Shown here one piece after another: positions 36,734-45,753 of a stretch of DNA of 64,000 nucleotides. The translations under genes were made by a program, and so were the position numbers. Position 1 is the first letter of the stretch; every line of letters starts with the position of its first letter. This DNA is from an uncultured beta proteobacterium (GTDB taxonomy: Bacteria; Pseudomonadota; Gammaproteobacteria; Burkholderiales; Rhodocyclaceae), in the NCBI GenBank assembly GCA_903886975.1, contig CAISOB010000015.1, positions 1 to 64,000 of the forward strand, given 5' to 3'. Below the pieces are notes generated by a model. It was not told the DNA's origin and did no database searches. It worked only from the letters and a program-made list of their open reading frames with translations.

Positions 36734-38304
36734 GGCCGGTGCTCGAGGCCTAAGGCTTCGTGGGCGATTTCTTCCTCGATGACCGGCGGCGGATTGCCGA
36801 GCGGCAAGGTGAAGCTGACGCTGGCGCCGCCTTGCGGACGGTTGGCCGCGCTGATCGTTCCGCCATGCGCTTCGACAATGGCGCGCGAGATGGCCAACCC
36901 AAGGCCGACGCCGGGCGTGGTCGATTCGGCTTCACCGCGCACGAACATCTCGAATACGGGATGTGAATTGCCGGGCGTAAATCCGCGGCCGCTGTCGCCA
37001 ACGCTGATTTCGGCCTTGCCCTCGTCCGCGCGCACGGCGATTTCGATCGGCGAACCAGGCGGCGAGTATTTCGCGGCGTTTTCGAGCAGGTTGCAGAACA
37101 CCCGCTCGATCAGCACGGCGTCGAACTCGAGCAGCGGAAAATCCTTGGCCAGGGCGACCTTGACCGGGTGTTCGGCGAGCGCGCGGCCGAGCAGCTTGAT
37201 GCTCGCGCCGATGACTTCTTCGACCGGCTGCCATTCCTTCTGCAGCGTCACTTCTCCGGCATGCAGGCGGGCCATGTCGAGCAGATTGCCGACCAGGCCA
37301 GCCAGACGCTCGGCCTGTTCGCGAATGGCCTCGGCCGTCTCCAGCGCGTTTGCGGCTAGCGGCGGTTTGCTGACGGTCAGCGAATCGGCGAGCCCGACGA
37401 GCGCCGTCAGCGGCGTGCGCAGATCGTGCGACAGCGCCGAAAGTATCGAACTGCGCAGACGCTCTGAGACGACCTGCACCTGCGTGTTCTGGGCCACGTC
37501 GACGTAATGCACGCGCTCGATGGCGATTGCGGCCAGTGAGGCCATCGTTTCCAGGCGTTCGCGCTGGCCCAGCAGGCGATCGGCGTCGCCGTCGACCGGC
37601 GCCACGGCGATGACGCCGCGCACGCGCATCGGCGCCTTGAGCGGCAGGTAGAGCACGGCATAGCCGCTATCGACGAGTTGCGAGCAATTGACCGAGGCGC
37701 CGCCTTCGAAAGCGATGATCGCCAGGCGCGGCTCGATCTGCAGGCGGGCCGCTTCCTGCCCGACACAGGGTTGCAGGCCGCCGGTCCCATCGGGCAGAAG
37801 GATCGTCGCTTCGGCGTTCAGTACCTGACGCTGGAATTTGCGCGTGATTTCGGCAATCTGCTCGACGGTCAGCGTACCGGCGAGGTCGCGCGCCATTTCG
37901 TAGAGCGCCCGGGTGCGCATGGCTTCGGTGTCCGATTCATCGGCTTGCCGCCGCAGGCCTGCGGTCAGCTCTCCGGTGATGATCGCCACCGCCAGCATTA
38001 CGGCAAAAGTGATCAGGTACTGCGCGTCGTGGACGGCAAATGAAAAGCGCGGCGGAACGAAGAAGAAGTCGAACAGAGCGACGCTGAGAAAAGCCGCCAA
38101 CAGCGCCGGTTTCAGGCCCAGCGTGACGGCGACGAGGAGAACCGTGAGCAGGAATAGCATCACGATATTCGCCAAATCCAGATGCCCAAACAATGGCACG
38201 GCAATTAACGTCATCGCCGCGCAGAGTAGCGCAGCAAGCGCGAATTTTTGCCAGTCGGCGAGACTGGCGAGCCAGGTGTTTTGTTGCTTAGAAAGAAGCC
38301 CCAT
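36730..38304 (-). CDS. KdpD-like sensor kinase without the N-terminal KdpD and Usp domains
   Basis: A 524-residue histidine kinase. It begins at the four-helix DUF4118 membrane block (about residues 18-112), then a GAF-like region (about 135-275), a HisKA domain with SALSHDLRTPLTAL (His293) and an HATPase domain with NLLENAAKYSPPG and GVGLGLAISRAIVEAHGG. Canonical KdpD is about 890 residues and carries an ATP-binding KdpD domain and a Usp domain before the membrane block; these are missing. The upstream sequence in the same frame is not domain-like, so this is a short form rather than a frameshift. It likely controls the adjacent kup or a distant kdp operon. Confidence 0.85.
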   Translation of the reverse strand: MGLLSKQQNTWLASLADWQKFALAALLCAAMTLIAVPLFGHLDLANIVMLFLLTVLLVAVTLGLKPALLAAFLSVALFDFFFVPPRFSFAVHDAQYLITFAVMLAVAIITGELTAGLRRQADESDTEAMRTRALYEMARDLAGTLTVEQIAEITRKFQRQVLNAEATILLPDGTGGLQPCVGQEAARLQIEPRLAIIAFEGGASVNCSQLVDSGYAVLYLPLKAPMRVRGVIAVAPVDGDADRLLGQRERLETMASLAAIAIERVHYVDVAQNTQVQVVSERLRSSILSALSHDLRTPLTALVGLADSLTVSKPPLAANALETAEAIREQAERLAGLVGNLLDMARLHAGEVTLQKEWQPVEEVIGASIKLLGRALAEHPVKVALAKDFPLLEFDAVLIERVFCNLLENAAKYSPPGSPIEIAVRADEGKAEISVGDSGRGFTPGNSHPVFEMFVRGEAESTTPGVGLGLAISRAIVEAHGGTISAANRPQGGASVSFTLPLGNPPPVIEEEIAHEALGLEHRP

Positions 38305-38581
38305 GATTGACCCATTATTCCAAATTAGCTTGAATTCAAGCCTGCCGTCATTTTCTCGCGCTGAAAGTAAAAATTGTGTAAAAATTTTTTTGGCGCGGCA
38401 TTGCCACGGCATCGCTGTCCTGCATGGATTGTTCGCCGGGCAGGAATTTGGCTTCGTGTGAATGAGAGGCAATGTCAATCCGGCGTGCCGTGCTAACCTT
38501 GCCGCGGGCCCGTCAATTTGCGACGCGCACAGCGCCAGCAATCCACAATCCGTAGCGCAGGAAAACCCATTGGGAGTGACA

Positions 38582-39139
38582 ATGTCGACGAATTTTACGA
38601 GCAGCACAGATACAAACTCCACGGTGCCGTCCGAGCCGGCAAATCATCATCTTAGATTTCATGTTCGGAATGCTCACCTCGCGCCGGTATTTGGCACGGA
38701 CTGGTTCGCATTGAAAGCGGAGGCCTTTGCGCGATTCTTCGGCACGCCGTCGTTTCTCATCGCACAGACGATAATCGTTGCTCTGTGGATAGTCGCGAAC
38801 GTCGCGGGACTTGCCAAGTTTGACCTTTATCCTTTTATCCTCTTGAACCTTGCCTTCAGTCTGCAAGCGGCCTATGCGGCGCCCCTGATTCTGCTGGCGC
38901 AGACGCGACAAGCCGACCGCGACAAGGCCCACGCGGAGGCGGATGCCCGGCATCGGGAGGATTTGGCAACGGCCAGTGAACAGCGTCAAACGCTTGTCGG
39001 GCAACAGACCTTGCAGTTGATGGAGTTGTTGAAACAAAACACGGAATTGACCGAGCTCACCAAACAATTAAGCCAGCGCATTGAGGGCCTGACGCGGGAA
39101 ATGCACGCCAGATTCTTGCAGCAGGGCCAGGTCACTTAG
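38582..39139 (+). CDS. DUF1003-type membrane protein
   Basis: A 185-residue protein. It has an N-terminal soluble segment, two hydrophobic helices (about residues 58-78 and 83-103; LIAQTIIVALWIVANVAG and FILLNLAFSLQAAYAAPLIL), and a charged C-terminal helix likely to coil (TRQADRDKAHAEADARHRED onward). The pattern F-FGTPSFLIAQT...YPFILLNLAFSLQAAYAAPLIL is that of DUF1003. GGGAG precedes the ATG. It diverges from the KdpD-like gene. No function is known. Confidence 0.75.
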   Translation: MSTNFTSSTDTNSTVPSEPANHHLRFHVRNAHLAPVFGTDWFALKAEAFARFFGTPSFLIAQTIIVALWIVANVAGLAKFDLYPFILLNLAFSLQAAYAAPLILLAQTRQADRDKAHAEADARHREDLATASEQRQTLVGQQTLQLMELLKQNTELTELTKQLSQRIEGLTREMHARFLQQGQVT

Positions 39140-39184
39140 ACTGATCGAGAACTGGCGGCAGTCAAAGGGAATAGATGGAAATCG

Positions 39185-40300
39185 ATGATGAAGAACCCGC
39201 TGATCGAGAAGATAGAAGCCAAGTTGTTCGCAGTTCCTCTGTCGGAAGTGCTGGTCGACGCCAAGCATGGGGACCATACGCATTTTGAATTGGTGACGGT
39301 GACCATCACGCTGGACGACGGGCAGGAAGGCACGGGATATACCTATACGGGCGGCAAGGGCGGTCATGCCATTCTGGCGATGATCAAGTCCGATCTGGCT
39401 TCGGTGCTCGCGGGCGAGGAAGCGGCCGAGATCGATCGCATCCACGACTTTATGGAATGGCATATCCATTATGTCGGGCGCGGCGGGATCGCCTCGTTTG
39501 CCATTTCGGCGATCGATATCGCACTCTGGGATATCCGCTGCAAGTCCATGGGACAACCGCTTTGGAAAGTAGCCGGCGGCGCCTCGAATGTGACGAAGGC
39601 CTATTGCGGCGGCATCGACCTTGGCTTCTCGACAACCCGGTTGCTGAACAATATCCAGGGCTATCTGGCGCGCGGATTCAATGGCGTCAAGATCAAGGTC
39701 GGACGAAGCGATCTTGATGAAGATATCGAGCGTGTTCGAGCAGTGCGGGAACTCATTGGCGATGACACGACCTTTATGGTCGACGCCAATTATTCGATGA
39801 GCGTCGATCAGGCGATTCTTGCCGCCAAAGCTTTCATGCCCCATGACATATTCTGGTTCGAAGAACCGACGCTGCCCGACGATTATCAGGGATACGCCGC
39901 CATTGCCGCTGCGACGGGAATGCCACTGGCAATGGGCGAGAACCTCCATACCATTCACGAATTCCGAACGGCCTTCGAGCAGGCAAGACTCTCCTACATA
40001 CAGCCCGATGCGTCGAATTGCGGCGGCATCACGGGATGGCTGCGTGTCGCCGAATTGTCGAGGCAATACGGGATTCCGGTTTGCACGCATGGTATGCAGG
40101 AACTGCACGTCAGTCTGCTTTCGGCGCAAGCCAATGCGGGCTGGCTGGAAGTTCACAGCTTTCCAATCGATGAATACACGACGCGACCTTTGGTCGTTAA
40201 AAATCGCCTTGCCGTGGCACCAGACTTTCCGGGTATAGGTGTAAATTTCGATTGGAATAAGCTCAAGCCTCACCTGGTCACAGACGCCGTCATCTTCTGA
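39185..40300 (+). CDS. Mandelate racemase-type enzyme of the enolase superfamily
   Basis: A 371-residue (beta/alpha)8 enzyme. Catalytic set: Lys169-x-Lys171 in GVKIKVG, metal ligands Asp200 (MVDAN), Glu226 (WFEEP) and Glu252 (GEN), Asp275 ([11 protein letters not shown]) and His302 (CTHGMQ). This KxK plus His-Asp pattern is the mandelate-racemase subgroup, which mostly dehydrates or epimerises hydroxy acids and aldarates. The substrate is not evident. It lies convergent to the RpiR regulator of the downstream catabolic operon and probably belongs to that system. No strong ribosome site is seen; ATGs stand at 39185 and 39188. Confidence 0.87.
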   Translation: MMKNPLIEKIEAKLFAVPLSEVLVDAKHGDHTHFELVTVTITLDDGQEGTGYTYTGGKGGHAILAMIKSDLASVLAGEEAAEIDRIHDFMEWHIHYVGRGGIASFAISAIDIALWDIRCKSMGQPLWKVAGGASNVTKAYCGGIDLGFSTTRLLNNIQGYLARGFNGVKIKVGRSDLDEDIERVRAVRELIGDDTTFMVDANYSMSVDQAILAAKAFMPHDIFWFEEPTLPDDYQGYAAIAAATGMPLAMGENLHTIHEFRTAFEQARLSYIQPDASNCGGITGWLRVAELSRQYGIPVCTHGMQELHVSLLSAQANAGWLEVHSFPIDEYTTRPLVVKNRLAVAPDFPGIGVNFDWNKLKPHLVTDAVIF

Positions 40301-40431
40301 CAAAGCACGGAGAACCTGTGCGGCCTGTACCGGAACTCAGCGATGAACGCGAGTGGATAAAGGCGAGGTGGTTTGCCCAGCTGGTCAAACTCGGTGCAGG
40401 CGGCGACTTTTCAGTCACTGCGGACTTTAAG

Positions 40432-41286
40432 CTAATCGTCCATGAGGATATTCATCTGCTTCAAGATCGGTTCGGCCGCGTTTAAGCGGTCCTTTGTTTG
40501 TTGCGGGAATGCCAGCGCGAAAGAGGTGATCAGGAAGTCAATGAGAAACGTCGGTCCCGCAATGGAATTGTGGAAAGCCAAACTGCGGACTGAGCACGGC
40601 AAAAGCACATCGGCCAACGGTGCGAGTGGTGAGCCGTAGCCGTCGGTAATGACCACGATCTTTGGCCCGAATTGTTTGACTATCTTCAGTGCCTCAACCG
40701 TCGACCGTGAATAGCGCGGCATGGTGATCCCGATGACCAAATCGGCCGGCGTCATATTGATAATTTCGTCGACAATGTTTCCGGAGTCCGCTTCGAGAAG
40801 CGTGCAATTGCCGGTAACCTGGTTGAGCGTCTGGTGCAGGTAATACGCGATGGCGAAGCTTGACCGAATTCCCACGATGTAGATGTTTCTGGCCTTGGCG
40901 ATGAGATCGACACATTCGTCGATGACATCCTTCGTCAGGAAGTCCATCATCGACTTGAGATTGTTGATATGGTTATCGGCACAATTGGACAATATGCTGC
41001 TGTGCTTGAGTGATTTCTTGCTCACCTCCAATCGCGTGGTCGGGGCAACGCGGTCACGCAATAGCTCCTGCAGATCCCTTTGAAAATCGCTGTACCCTGA
41101 ATAGCCGAGCTGGAACGACAGGCGCATGACCGTTGCCGTGCTGACCCCGGCTTGGAGAGACAGTTGATCTAGCGTCATGAAAGACGTGTCAACCGGGTTC
41201 TTGAGAATATAGTCCGCAACCCGCCGCAGCGCCGGCGTCATTTGTGCGGTTTCTCGTTCAAGACGAGTAAGCAGAGTTTGTCGCAT
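40432..41286 (-). CDS. RpiR/MurR-type transcriptional regulator with SIS domain
   Basis: A 284-residue regulator with an N-terminal RpiR helix-turn-helix (TLDQLSLQAGVSTATVMRL, about residues 38-56) and a C-terminal SIS domain (about 110-260, IYIVGIRSSFAIAYYLHQTL, ADLVIGITMPRYSRSTVEAL) that normally senses sugar phosphates or related acids. It is read divergently from the aminotransferase operon, whose control region carries a palindrome. Repression relieved by a pathway intermediate is the likely mechanism. Confidence 0.88.
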   Translation of the reverse strand: MRQTLLTRLERETAQMTPALRRVADYILKNPVDTSFMTLDQLSLQAGVSTATVMRLSFQLGYSGYSDFQRDLQELLRDRVAPTTRLEVSKKSLKHSSILSNCADNHINNLKSMMDFLTKDVIDECVDLIAKARNIYIVGIRSSFAIAYYLHQTLNQVTGNCTLLEADSGNIVDEIINMTPADLVIGITMPRYSRSTVEALKIVKQFGPKIVVITDGYGSPLAPLADVLLPCSVRSLAFHNSIAGPTFLIDFLITSFALAFPQQTKDRLNAAEPILKQMNILMDD

Positions 41287-41395
41287 AGCTTGTCAGCACC
41301 TCATTTGTCTTTGTTATTGGCTTGACGTCATTACAACATGGCGCCAGCTCTTGGAGAAGTTAGCAGCCGTCAAAACAGGACCTGATTCGATTCGA

Positions 41396-41425
41396 TTGAC
41401 AGGACATTATCCCCCCGCGTATGAT
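41396..41425 (+). promoter_or_regulatory. Sigma70-like promoter of the aminotransferase operon
   Basis: TTGACA (41396-41401) and TATGAT (41420-41425) are separated by 18 bases, close to the sigma70 consensus. Predicted transcription would begin near 41432 and run into the operator repeats below. It stands 70 bases before the operon's first start codon. Confidence 0.65.
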
Positions 41426-41437
41426 GAAATGTATTAT

Positions 41438-41477
41438 TTACAACATAAGTATATCGTGTTGTACAAATTACAACATA
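41438..41477. promoter_or_regulatory. Candidate RpiR operator: three TACAACA half-sites
   Basis: TTACAACATA occurs at 41438-41447 and again at 41468-41477, exactly 30 bases apart. An inverted TGTTGTA lies between them at 41457-41463. The last two form a perfect palindrome TGTTGTA-CAAAT-TACAACA (41457-41475). It sits just downstream of the promoter, as expected for a roadblock repressor, and overlaps nothing else. Confidence 0.65.
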
Positions 41478-41496
41478 TCGGAAGGGGGCTTGTGCC

Positions 41497-42657
41497 GTGA
41501 AAGCTTGCGAAGACTTTTCTCTCTTTACTCCCGGCCCCGTCAATGTGCCCCCGAGGGTTTTGGCGGCGGGTGCTCGCCCCTTTCTTCATCATCGCACTGC
41601 TGAAGCCGGTGTGATCATTTCGAGCTTGGTACAACAAGCGAAAAATCTTTTCGAGACACGGCAGGACGTCCTTCTCGTGCACACCACCGGTCGCGGCGCG
41701 ATGGAAGGTGCCATCCAAAATCTGTTGTCGCCGGGTGACGAAATCCTCTCGGTTTGCAACGGTAAATTTGGCGAGATGTTCGCGGAAATCGCAGAAAAGA
41801 ACGGGGTGGTTGCGCATTGCATTGGCACCGACTGGTTAAAGCCATTGCGCCTGGAGGATGTGGAGGAGGCGCTCAAGACTAGGCCCAATATCAAGGCGAT
41901 TACCGTATGCCATAACGAAACAACGACGGCTTGCCTCAACGATGTCGAGGGCATTGCTTGCACCGCAAAAAGGTACGGCATCCTGACGATCGTCGATGCA
42001 GTCAGTTCCGCCGGGTGCGCGCCGATCCGGTTTGACGCCTGGCAAATTGACGCGCTCGTGACGGCGTCGCAAAAAGGGCTTATGTCCCCGCCGGGATTGA
42101 GCCTCGTGGTCTTGAGCGATGCAGCTTGGCAGGCGGTCGATGCTTCGAGGAATACCCGGTTCTATATTCAATTCCGAGATATTCAAAAGAATCTGAATGG
42201 CAAACGCGCCGAAACGCCGGGGACGACACCGATGTCCCTGGTCGCCAGCGTGGATGAGGCGCTGTCGATGATTCTGTCGGAAGGCAAAGAGCAGTGTTAC
42301 GAACGCCATGAACTTGTGGCGAAAGCGATTCGCTCCGGGTTGACCGCCATGGGGCTCAGCCTTTTTCCCGAACAATCCAATAGCCGGTCGCCAGCGCTGA
42401 CGGCTTTCCGCGTCGCTCCGGAAGTGAGCACGGCACTGAAGAAGTATCTGCGGGAGACGTTTGGCATCGTCGTCGCCAGCGGGCTGGGGAAAGACTACAA
42501 AGACAGCGTTGTGCGCATCGGGCACATGGGGCATGTCTATGCAAAAGATGCGCTGACTATCATTGCGGCGGTGGAAGCGAGCCTCTTTCATTTCGGCGCA
42601 ATAAAGTCAATCGGGGCTGGAACCGCTGCGTGCTCGCGATCGATCATCGGGGATTAG
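41497..42657 (+). CDS. Class V aminotransferase (alanine-glyoxylate/aspartate-glyoxylate type)
   Basis: A 386-residue PLP enzyme. It shows FTPGPVNVPPRV near the N-terminus, TTGRGAMEGAIQNLL binding the cofactor phosphate, HNETTTACLND (139-149), VDAVSSAG (Asp167) and SQKGLMSPPG with the PLP Lys193. Length matches the AGXT/BhcA group, which moves amino groups between a small amino acid and glyoxylate or another 2-oxo acid. Start is GTG behind GAAGGGGG. It is the first gene of the operon under the operator described above. Confidence 0.88.
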   Translation: MKACEDFSLFTPGPVNVPPRVLAAGARPFLHHRTAEAGVIISSLVQQAKNLFETRQDVLLVHTTGRGAMEGAIQNLLSPGDEILSVCNGKFGEMFAEIAEKNGVVAHCIGTDWLKPLRLEDVEEALKTRPNIKAITVCHNETTTACLNDVEGIACTAKRYGILTIVDAVSSAGCAPIRFDAWQIDALVTASQKGLMSPPGLSLVVLSDAAWQAVDASRNTRFYIQFRDIQKNLNGKRAETPGTTPMSLVASVDEALSMILSEGKEQCYERHELVAKAIRSGLTAMGLSLFPEQSNSRSPALTAFRVAPEVSTALKKYLRETFGIVVASGLGKDYKDSVVRIGHMGHVYAKDALTIIAAVEASLFHFGAIKSIGAGTAACSRSIIGD

Positions 42658-42712
42658 CTTTCACGCGTAACCGATTCTGTCGAAATTCAACCGCTTACTT
42701 TGAGGGGACGAA

Positions 42713-43978
42713 ATGACTGCCGTATCAACAACTGCAACTGCTCCAAGAAGCAGAAAACAACCGTATTACATTTTGGCCGCATTGGTCGGTGGAATAATCT
42801 TCGGCTACCTCTTTCCAAGTGCCGCGGATTCGCTTAAACCGTTCGGGGATGCGTTCATCAAGATGATCAAGATGATCATCGTTCCCCTGGTACTGGCGAC
42901 GCTTATCACGGGCATTGCCGGTGCCGGTGATTTCAAGAAGATGGGCAAGCTTGGCGGGAAGACGCTGATCTGGTTTACCTTCGCATCGACTATCGCTCTG
43001 CTTCTCGGCCTGGTGATGGCGAATCTTATCAAACCGGGTTCCGGCGTCGCCTTGATGCAGGTGGCACCGCCTCCCGGCGCTAACAAGACGCTCACGCTGA
43101 TGAGCAACACCGATCTTCTGCTCAGCGTAATTCCGAGCAATATATTCGAGTCGCTCGGGACCGCGAATATGTTGCAAATCGTCTTCTTCTCGTGCTTCTT
43201 CGGGGTGGCCACCGCGTCTCTCGGCCAGCGAGGAAAACCGATCCTCGATTTCATGACCGCGCTGATGGAGACGATGTTCGCGGTAACCAACTATGTCATG
43301 AAGCTCACGCCGGTAGCAGTCTTCGCCCTTGTCGGATGGACCGTCGGGAAATATGGCCTGGATTTGATCCTGCCGCTTGGGAAACTGATCGTCACGCTAT
43401 ATGCCGGCCTCATCATCTTTATCGCAACCGTTCTTTGGACCGCATGTCTGGTTATGAAAGTGAGCTTTTTCCAGGTCCTGCGCGCCATGAAGCAGCCGCT
43501 GATTCTTGCTTTCACCACGTGCTCGAGCGAAGCCGCCCTTCCCTTGATGCTGGAGAATCTGCAGAAATTCGGCGTGCCAAAACACATCGTGAGTTTCGTT
43601 TTGCCTACCGGCTACTCATTCAATCTCGATGGGTCGATTCTGTACAAGTGCATGGCGCTCGTTTTCATCGCGCAGATGTATAACATTCCGCTCGACGTTT
43701 CGACTCAGGCCATGATGGTCGTCACAATGGCGATTGTGCAAAAAGGATCTGCCGGTGTCCCAGGGGCCGCATTCATGGGGCTGTCATTCGGTGTCGTCGC
43801 TTTCCATCTTCCAATGGAGGGTTTGTTCATGATCATGGGAATCGATCGCCTCCTCGATATGGGACGAACATCGACGAACGTGATTGGCAATGCCGTGGCC
43901 TCGATACTGGTCGCGCGTTGGGAAAATGAGCTTCCGCCCGAAACCGTGCAAGCGGCTTACACGAAGAATTACGACTAG
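42713..43978 (+). CDS. DctA/GltP-type dicarboxylate or acidic amino-acid symporter
   Basis: A 421-residue DAACS-family transporter with eight membrane helices and two hairpin loops. SSEAALP (271-277) and the canonical PTGYSFNLDG (298-307) are intact. The residues after NLDG (SILYKCMALVFIAQ) differ from the TSIY of C4-dicarboxylate DctA, so the substrate may be an acidic amino acid or another diacid. GAGGGG precedes the ATG. Position after the aminotransferase gene suggests it imports the operon's substrate. Confidence 0.9.
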   Translation: MTAVSTTATAPRSRKQPYYILAALVGGIIFGYLFPSAADSLKPFGDAFIKMIKMIIVPLVLATLITGIAGAGDFKKMGKLGGKTLIWFTFASTIALLLGLVMANLIKPGSGVALMQVAPPPGANKTLTLMSNTDLLLSVIPSNIFESLGTANMLQIVFFSCFFGVATASLGQRGKPILDFMTALMETMFAVTNYVMKLTPVAVFALVGWTVGKYGLDLILPLGKLIVTLYAGLIIFIATVLWTACLVMKVSFFQVLRAMKQPLILAFTTCSSEAALPLMLENLQKFGVPKHIVSFVLPTGYSFNLDGSILYKCMALVFIAQMYNIPLDVSTQAMMVVTMAIVQKGSAGVPGAAFMGLSFGVVAFHLPMEGLFMIMGIDRLLDMGRTSTNVIGNAVASILVARWENELPPETVQAAYTKNYD

Positions 43979-43990
43979 GACGACTTTGCT

Positions 43991-45238
43991 GTGAGTGGCC
44001 TAACAATCGCCGAGAAGATTTTTTCTTCACATGCCGGCCGGACAGTGCATGCCGGCGAGGATATCGTGGCGTCGGTCGATCTGGTGATGGCAACAGACGG
44101 CTCGGGTCCTCTGGCGCTTGATCTGTTCAAGAAGATGGACGGGAAGGCCGTTTTTGATCCTGAGAAGATTGTCATGGTTCTGGATCATTATGTTCCTTGC
44201 CCAAATGACAAAGTCGCGGCACTACAAGATGGCATGAGGGCATTTGCGGCGGCGGGAAATTGCAGAATCTTCGACCTGGGCGAAGGCATTTGCCATCAGT
44301 TGCTGCCCGAGAACCGGTATATCCAGCCGGGCCATCTGATCGTCGGCGGCGACTCGCATTCGACGACCTATGGCGCGTTCAATGCCGTCGGAACCGGAAT
44401 CGGCTCATCAGATCTTGCCGCTGCGATGATCGCGGGAAAGCTGTGGTTCAAGGTACCGCACAGCATCAGGATTACGTTGAACGGTCAGCTTAAGCGGTGG
44501 GTTACGGCCAAGGATTTGGCTCTTTGCATCGTGGGACTTCTCGGGGCAGACGGCGCTGCGTATAAGGCGATCGAGTTTTCCGGATGCGCTATCGGCGATC
44601 TGCCGATTGACGACCGCATGACGCTTTGCAACATGATGGTGGAAACCGGCGCGAAATGCGCCGTCATGCCCGGAGACGCCCTGACCCGGTCATTTTATGG
44701 CGGAACGGATCGATTCGTATCGGCAGATGAAGATGCCATCTACGAGCAAAGCGTCGACATCGATCTCGGTTCAATTGAACCCATGGTGGCGCTTCCACAT
44801 CACGTCGACACGGTTGCTCCGGTTTCCAAACTCAGTGACTTGCCCATGCACATGGGGGTTCTCGGCACGTGCACCAACGGGCGAGTCAGTGATCTTGAGT
44901 TGGCCTTGTCCGTGATGGGTGATTCGCCCGTGGCCAAAGGATTCGAACTGCTCGTCGTTCCGGCATCGCGATCCGTTTATCTCGAAGCCCTTAGAAAAGG
45001 TCTCATCGAAAAGCTGGTTGCGAAGGGAGCCGTTGTGCTGCCCCCGGGGTGCGGGCCATGCTGCGGATCGAGTCCCGGCATACCGAGCAATGGGGAAAAT
45101 GTCATATCAACCGCCAACCGGAATTTCATCGGGCGAATGGGCAATGTTGCCGCAAATATCTATTTGGCCTCGCCGGCAACCGTTGCCGCGAGCGCAGTCA
45201 AAGGCGTGCTTGCCGACCCCAGGGGAGAGGCGCGATGA
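43991..45238 (+). CDS. Aconitase-superfamily hydratase large subunit, LeuC/HacA-like
   Basis: A 415-residue subunit, the short form typical of archaeal-type LeuC/homoaconitase and 2,3-dimethylmalate dehydratase large subunits. It has [19 protein letters not shown] (120-138) and three cluster cysteines at C294 (GTCTNG), C354 and C357 (PPGCGPCCG). It begins with GTG 12 bases after the symporter stop. The partner small subunit overlaps its end by four bases. Reversible hydration/dehydration of a hydroxy-diacid is expected; the identity of the diacid is unknown. Confidence 0.88.
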   Translation: MSGLTIAEKIFSSHAGRTVHAGEDIVASVDLVMATDGSGPLALDLFKKMDGKAVFDPEKIVMVLDHYVPCPNDKVAALQDGMRAFAAAGNCRIFDLGEGICHQLLPENRYIQPGHLIVGGDSHSTTYGAFNAVGTGIGSSDLAAAMIAGKLWFKVPHSIRITLNGQLKRWVTAKDLALCIVGLLGADGAAYKAIEFSGCAIGDLPIDDRMTLCNMMVETGAKCAVMPGDALTRSFYGGTDRFVSADEDAIYEQSVDIDLGSIEPMVALPHHVDTVAPVSKLSDLPMHMGVLGTCTNGRVSDLELALSVMGDSPVAKGFELLVVPASRSVYLEALRKGLIEKLVAKGAVVLPPGCGPCCGSSPGIPSNGENVISTANRNFIGRMGNVAANIYLASPATVAASAVKGVLADPRGEAR

Positions 45239-45735
45239 ATTTCGAGGGGAAAGCACATCTGTTCGGTGACGACATCAACACCGATTACATCATTTCTTCT
45301 CGCCGCAAGCGCGACACGCTCGACGAGGTTGCTCTTGCCAGGTATTTGATGGAAGACCTCGATCCATCCTTCGCCGCGAGCGTATCGCCCGGAGATATAT
45401 TGGTAGCCGGAAAGAACTTCGGCTGCGGCTCGGCCATGGAAATCGCCACCCTTGTGATTCGCGGCGCAGGAATCCCCGTGGTCATAGCCAAATCGTTTGC
45501 CAGAACATTTTTCCGCAACGGGATCAATTGCGGAATCTTGCTCGTCACTTGCGATACCGGCTTGATCAAATCGGGCGATCTGGTCGCCGTCGGTTCAAAT
45601 GATGATTTCACATCGGTGACCGTAAACGGGAAGCGGATTTACTCCGGTGCAGCGCTGCCGGCATCGATGCGTTCAATAATCGAAAGCGGTGGATTGGTTT
45701 CGTATATGCGAAATTCCCAAGGCTTTAGCAACTAA
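45235..45735 (+). CDS. Aconitase-superfamily hydratase small subunit, LeuD-like with altered active site
   Basis: A 166-residue swivel-domain subunit (DDINTDYII near residues 12-20). The usual SSREH at the active site reads S66-A-M68-E-I: the catalytic Ser is kept but the substrate-binding Arg is replaced by Met. The specificity loop after TDYII is SSRRKRD, strongly basic and unlike YLQK-type loops of LeuD. This points to a substrate different from isopropylmalate or homocitrate. GGGGAG precedes the ATG, which overlaps the large-subunit stop. Confidence 0.85.
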   Translation: MNFEGKAHLFGDDINTDYIISSRRKRDTLDEVALARYLMEDLDPSFAASVSPGDILVAGKNFGCGSAMEIATLVIRGAGIPVVIAKSFARTFFRNGINCGILLVTCDTGLIKSGDLVAVGSNDDFTSVTVNGKRIYSGAALPASMRSIIESGGLVSYMRNSQGFSN

Positions 45736-45753
45736 TCTATTCGAGGTGACAGC

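Noticed and set aside
33935..38304. Frameshifted full-length kdpD
   Set aside because: The sequence upstream of the membrane block carries no KdpD or Usp domain in the same frame, and I noticed none in the translated neighbouring frames, so a true short form is more likely.
39068..40303. 411-codon open frame on the minus strand
   Set aside because: Opposite the mandelate-racemase-type gene, whose catalytic residues are all conserved on the plus strand; the antisense translation has no recognisable domain.
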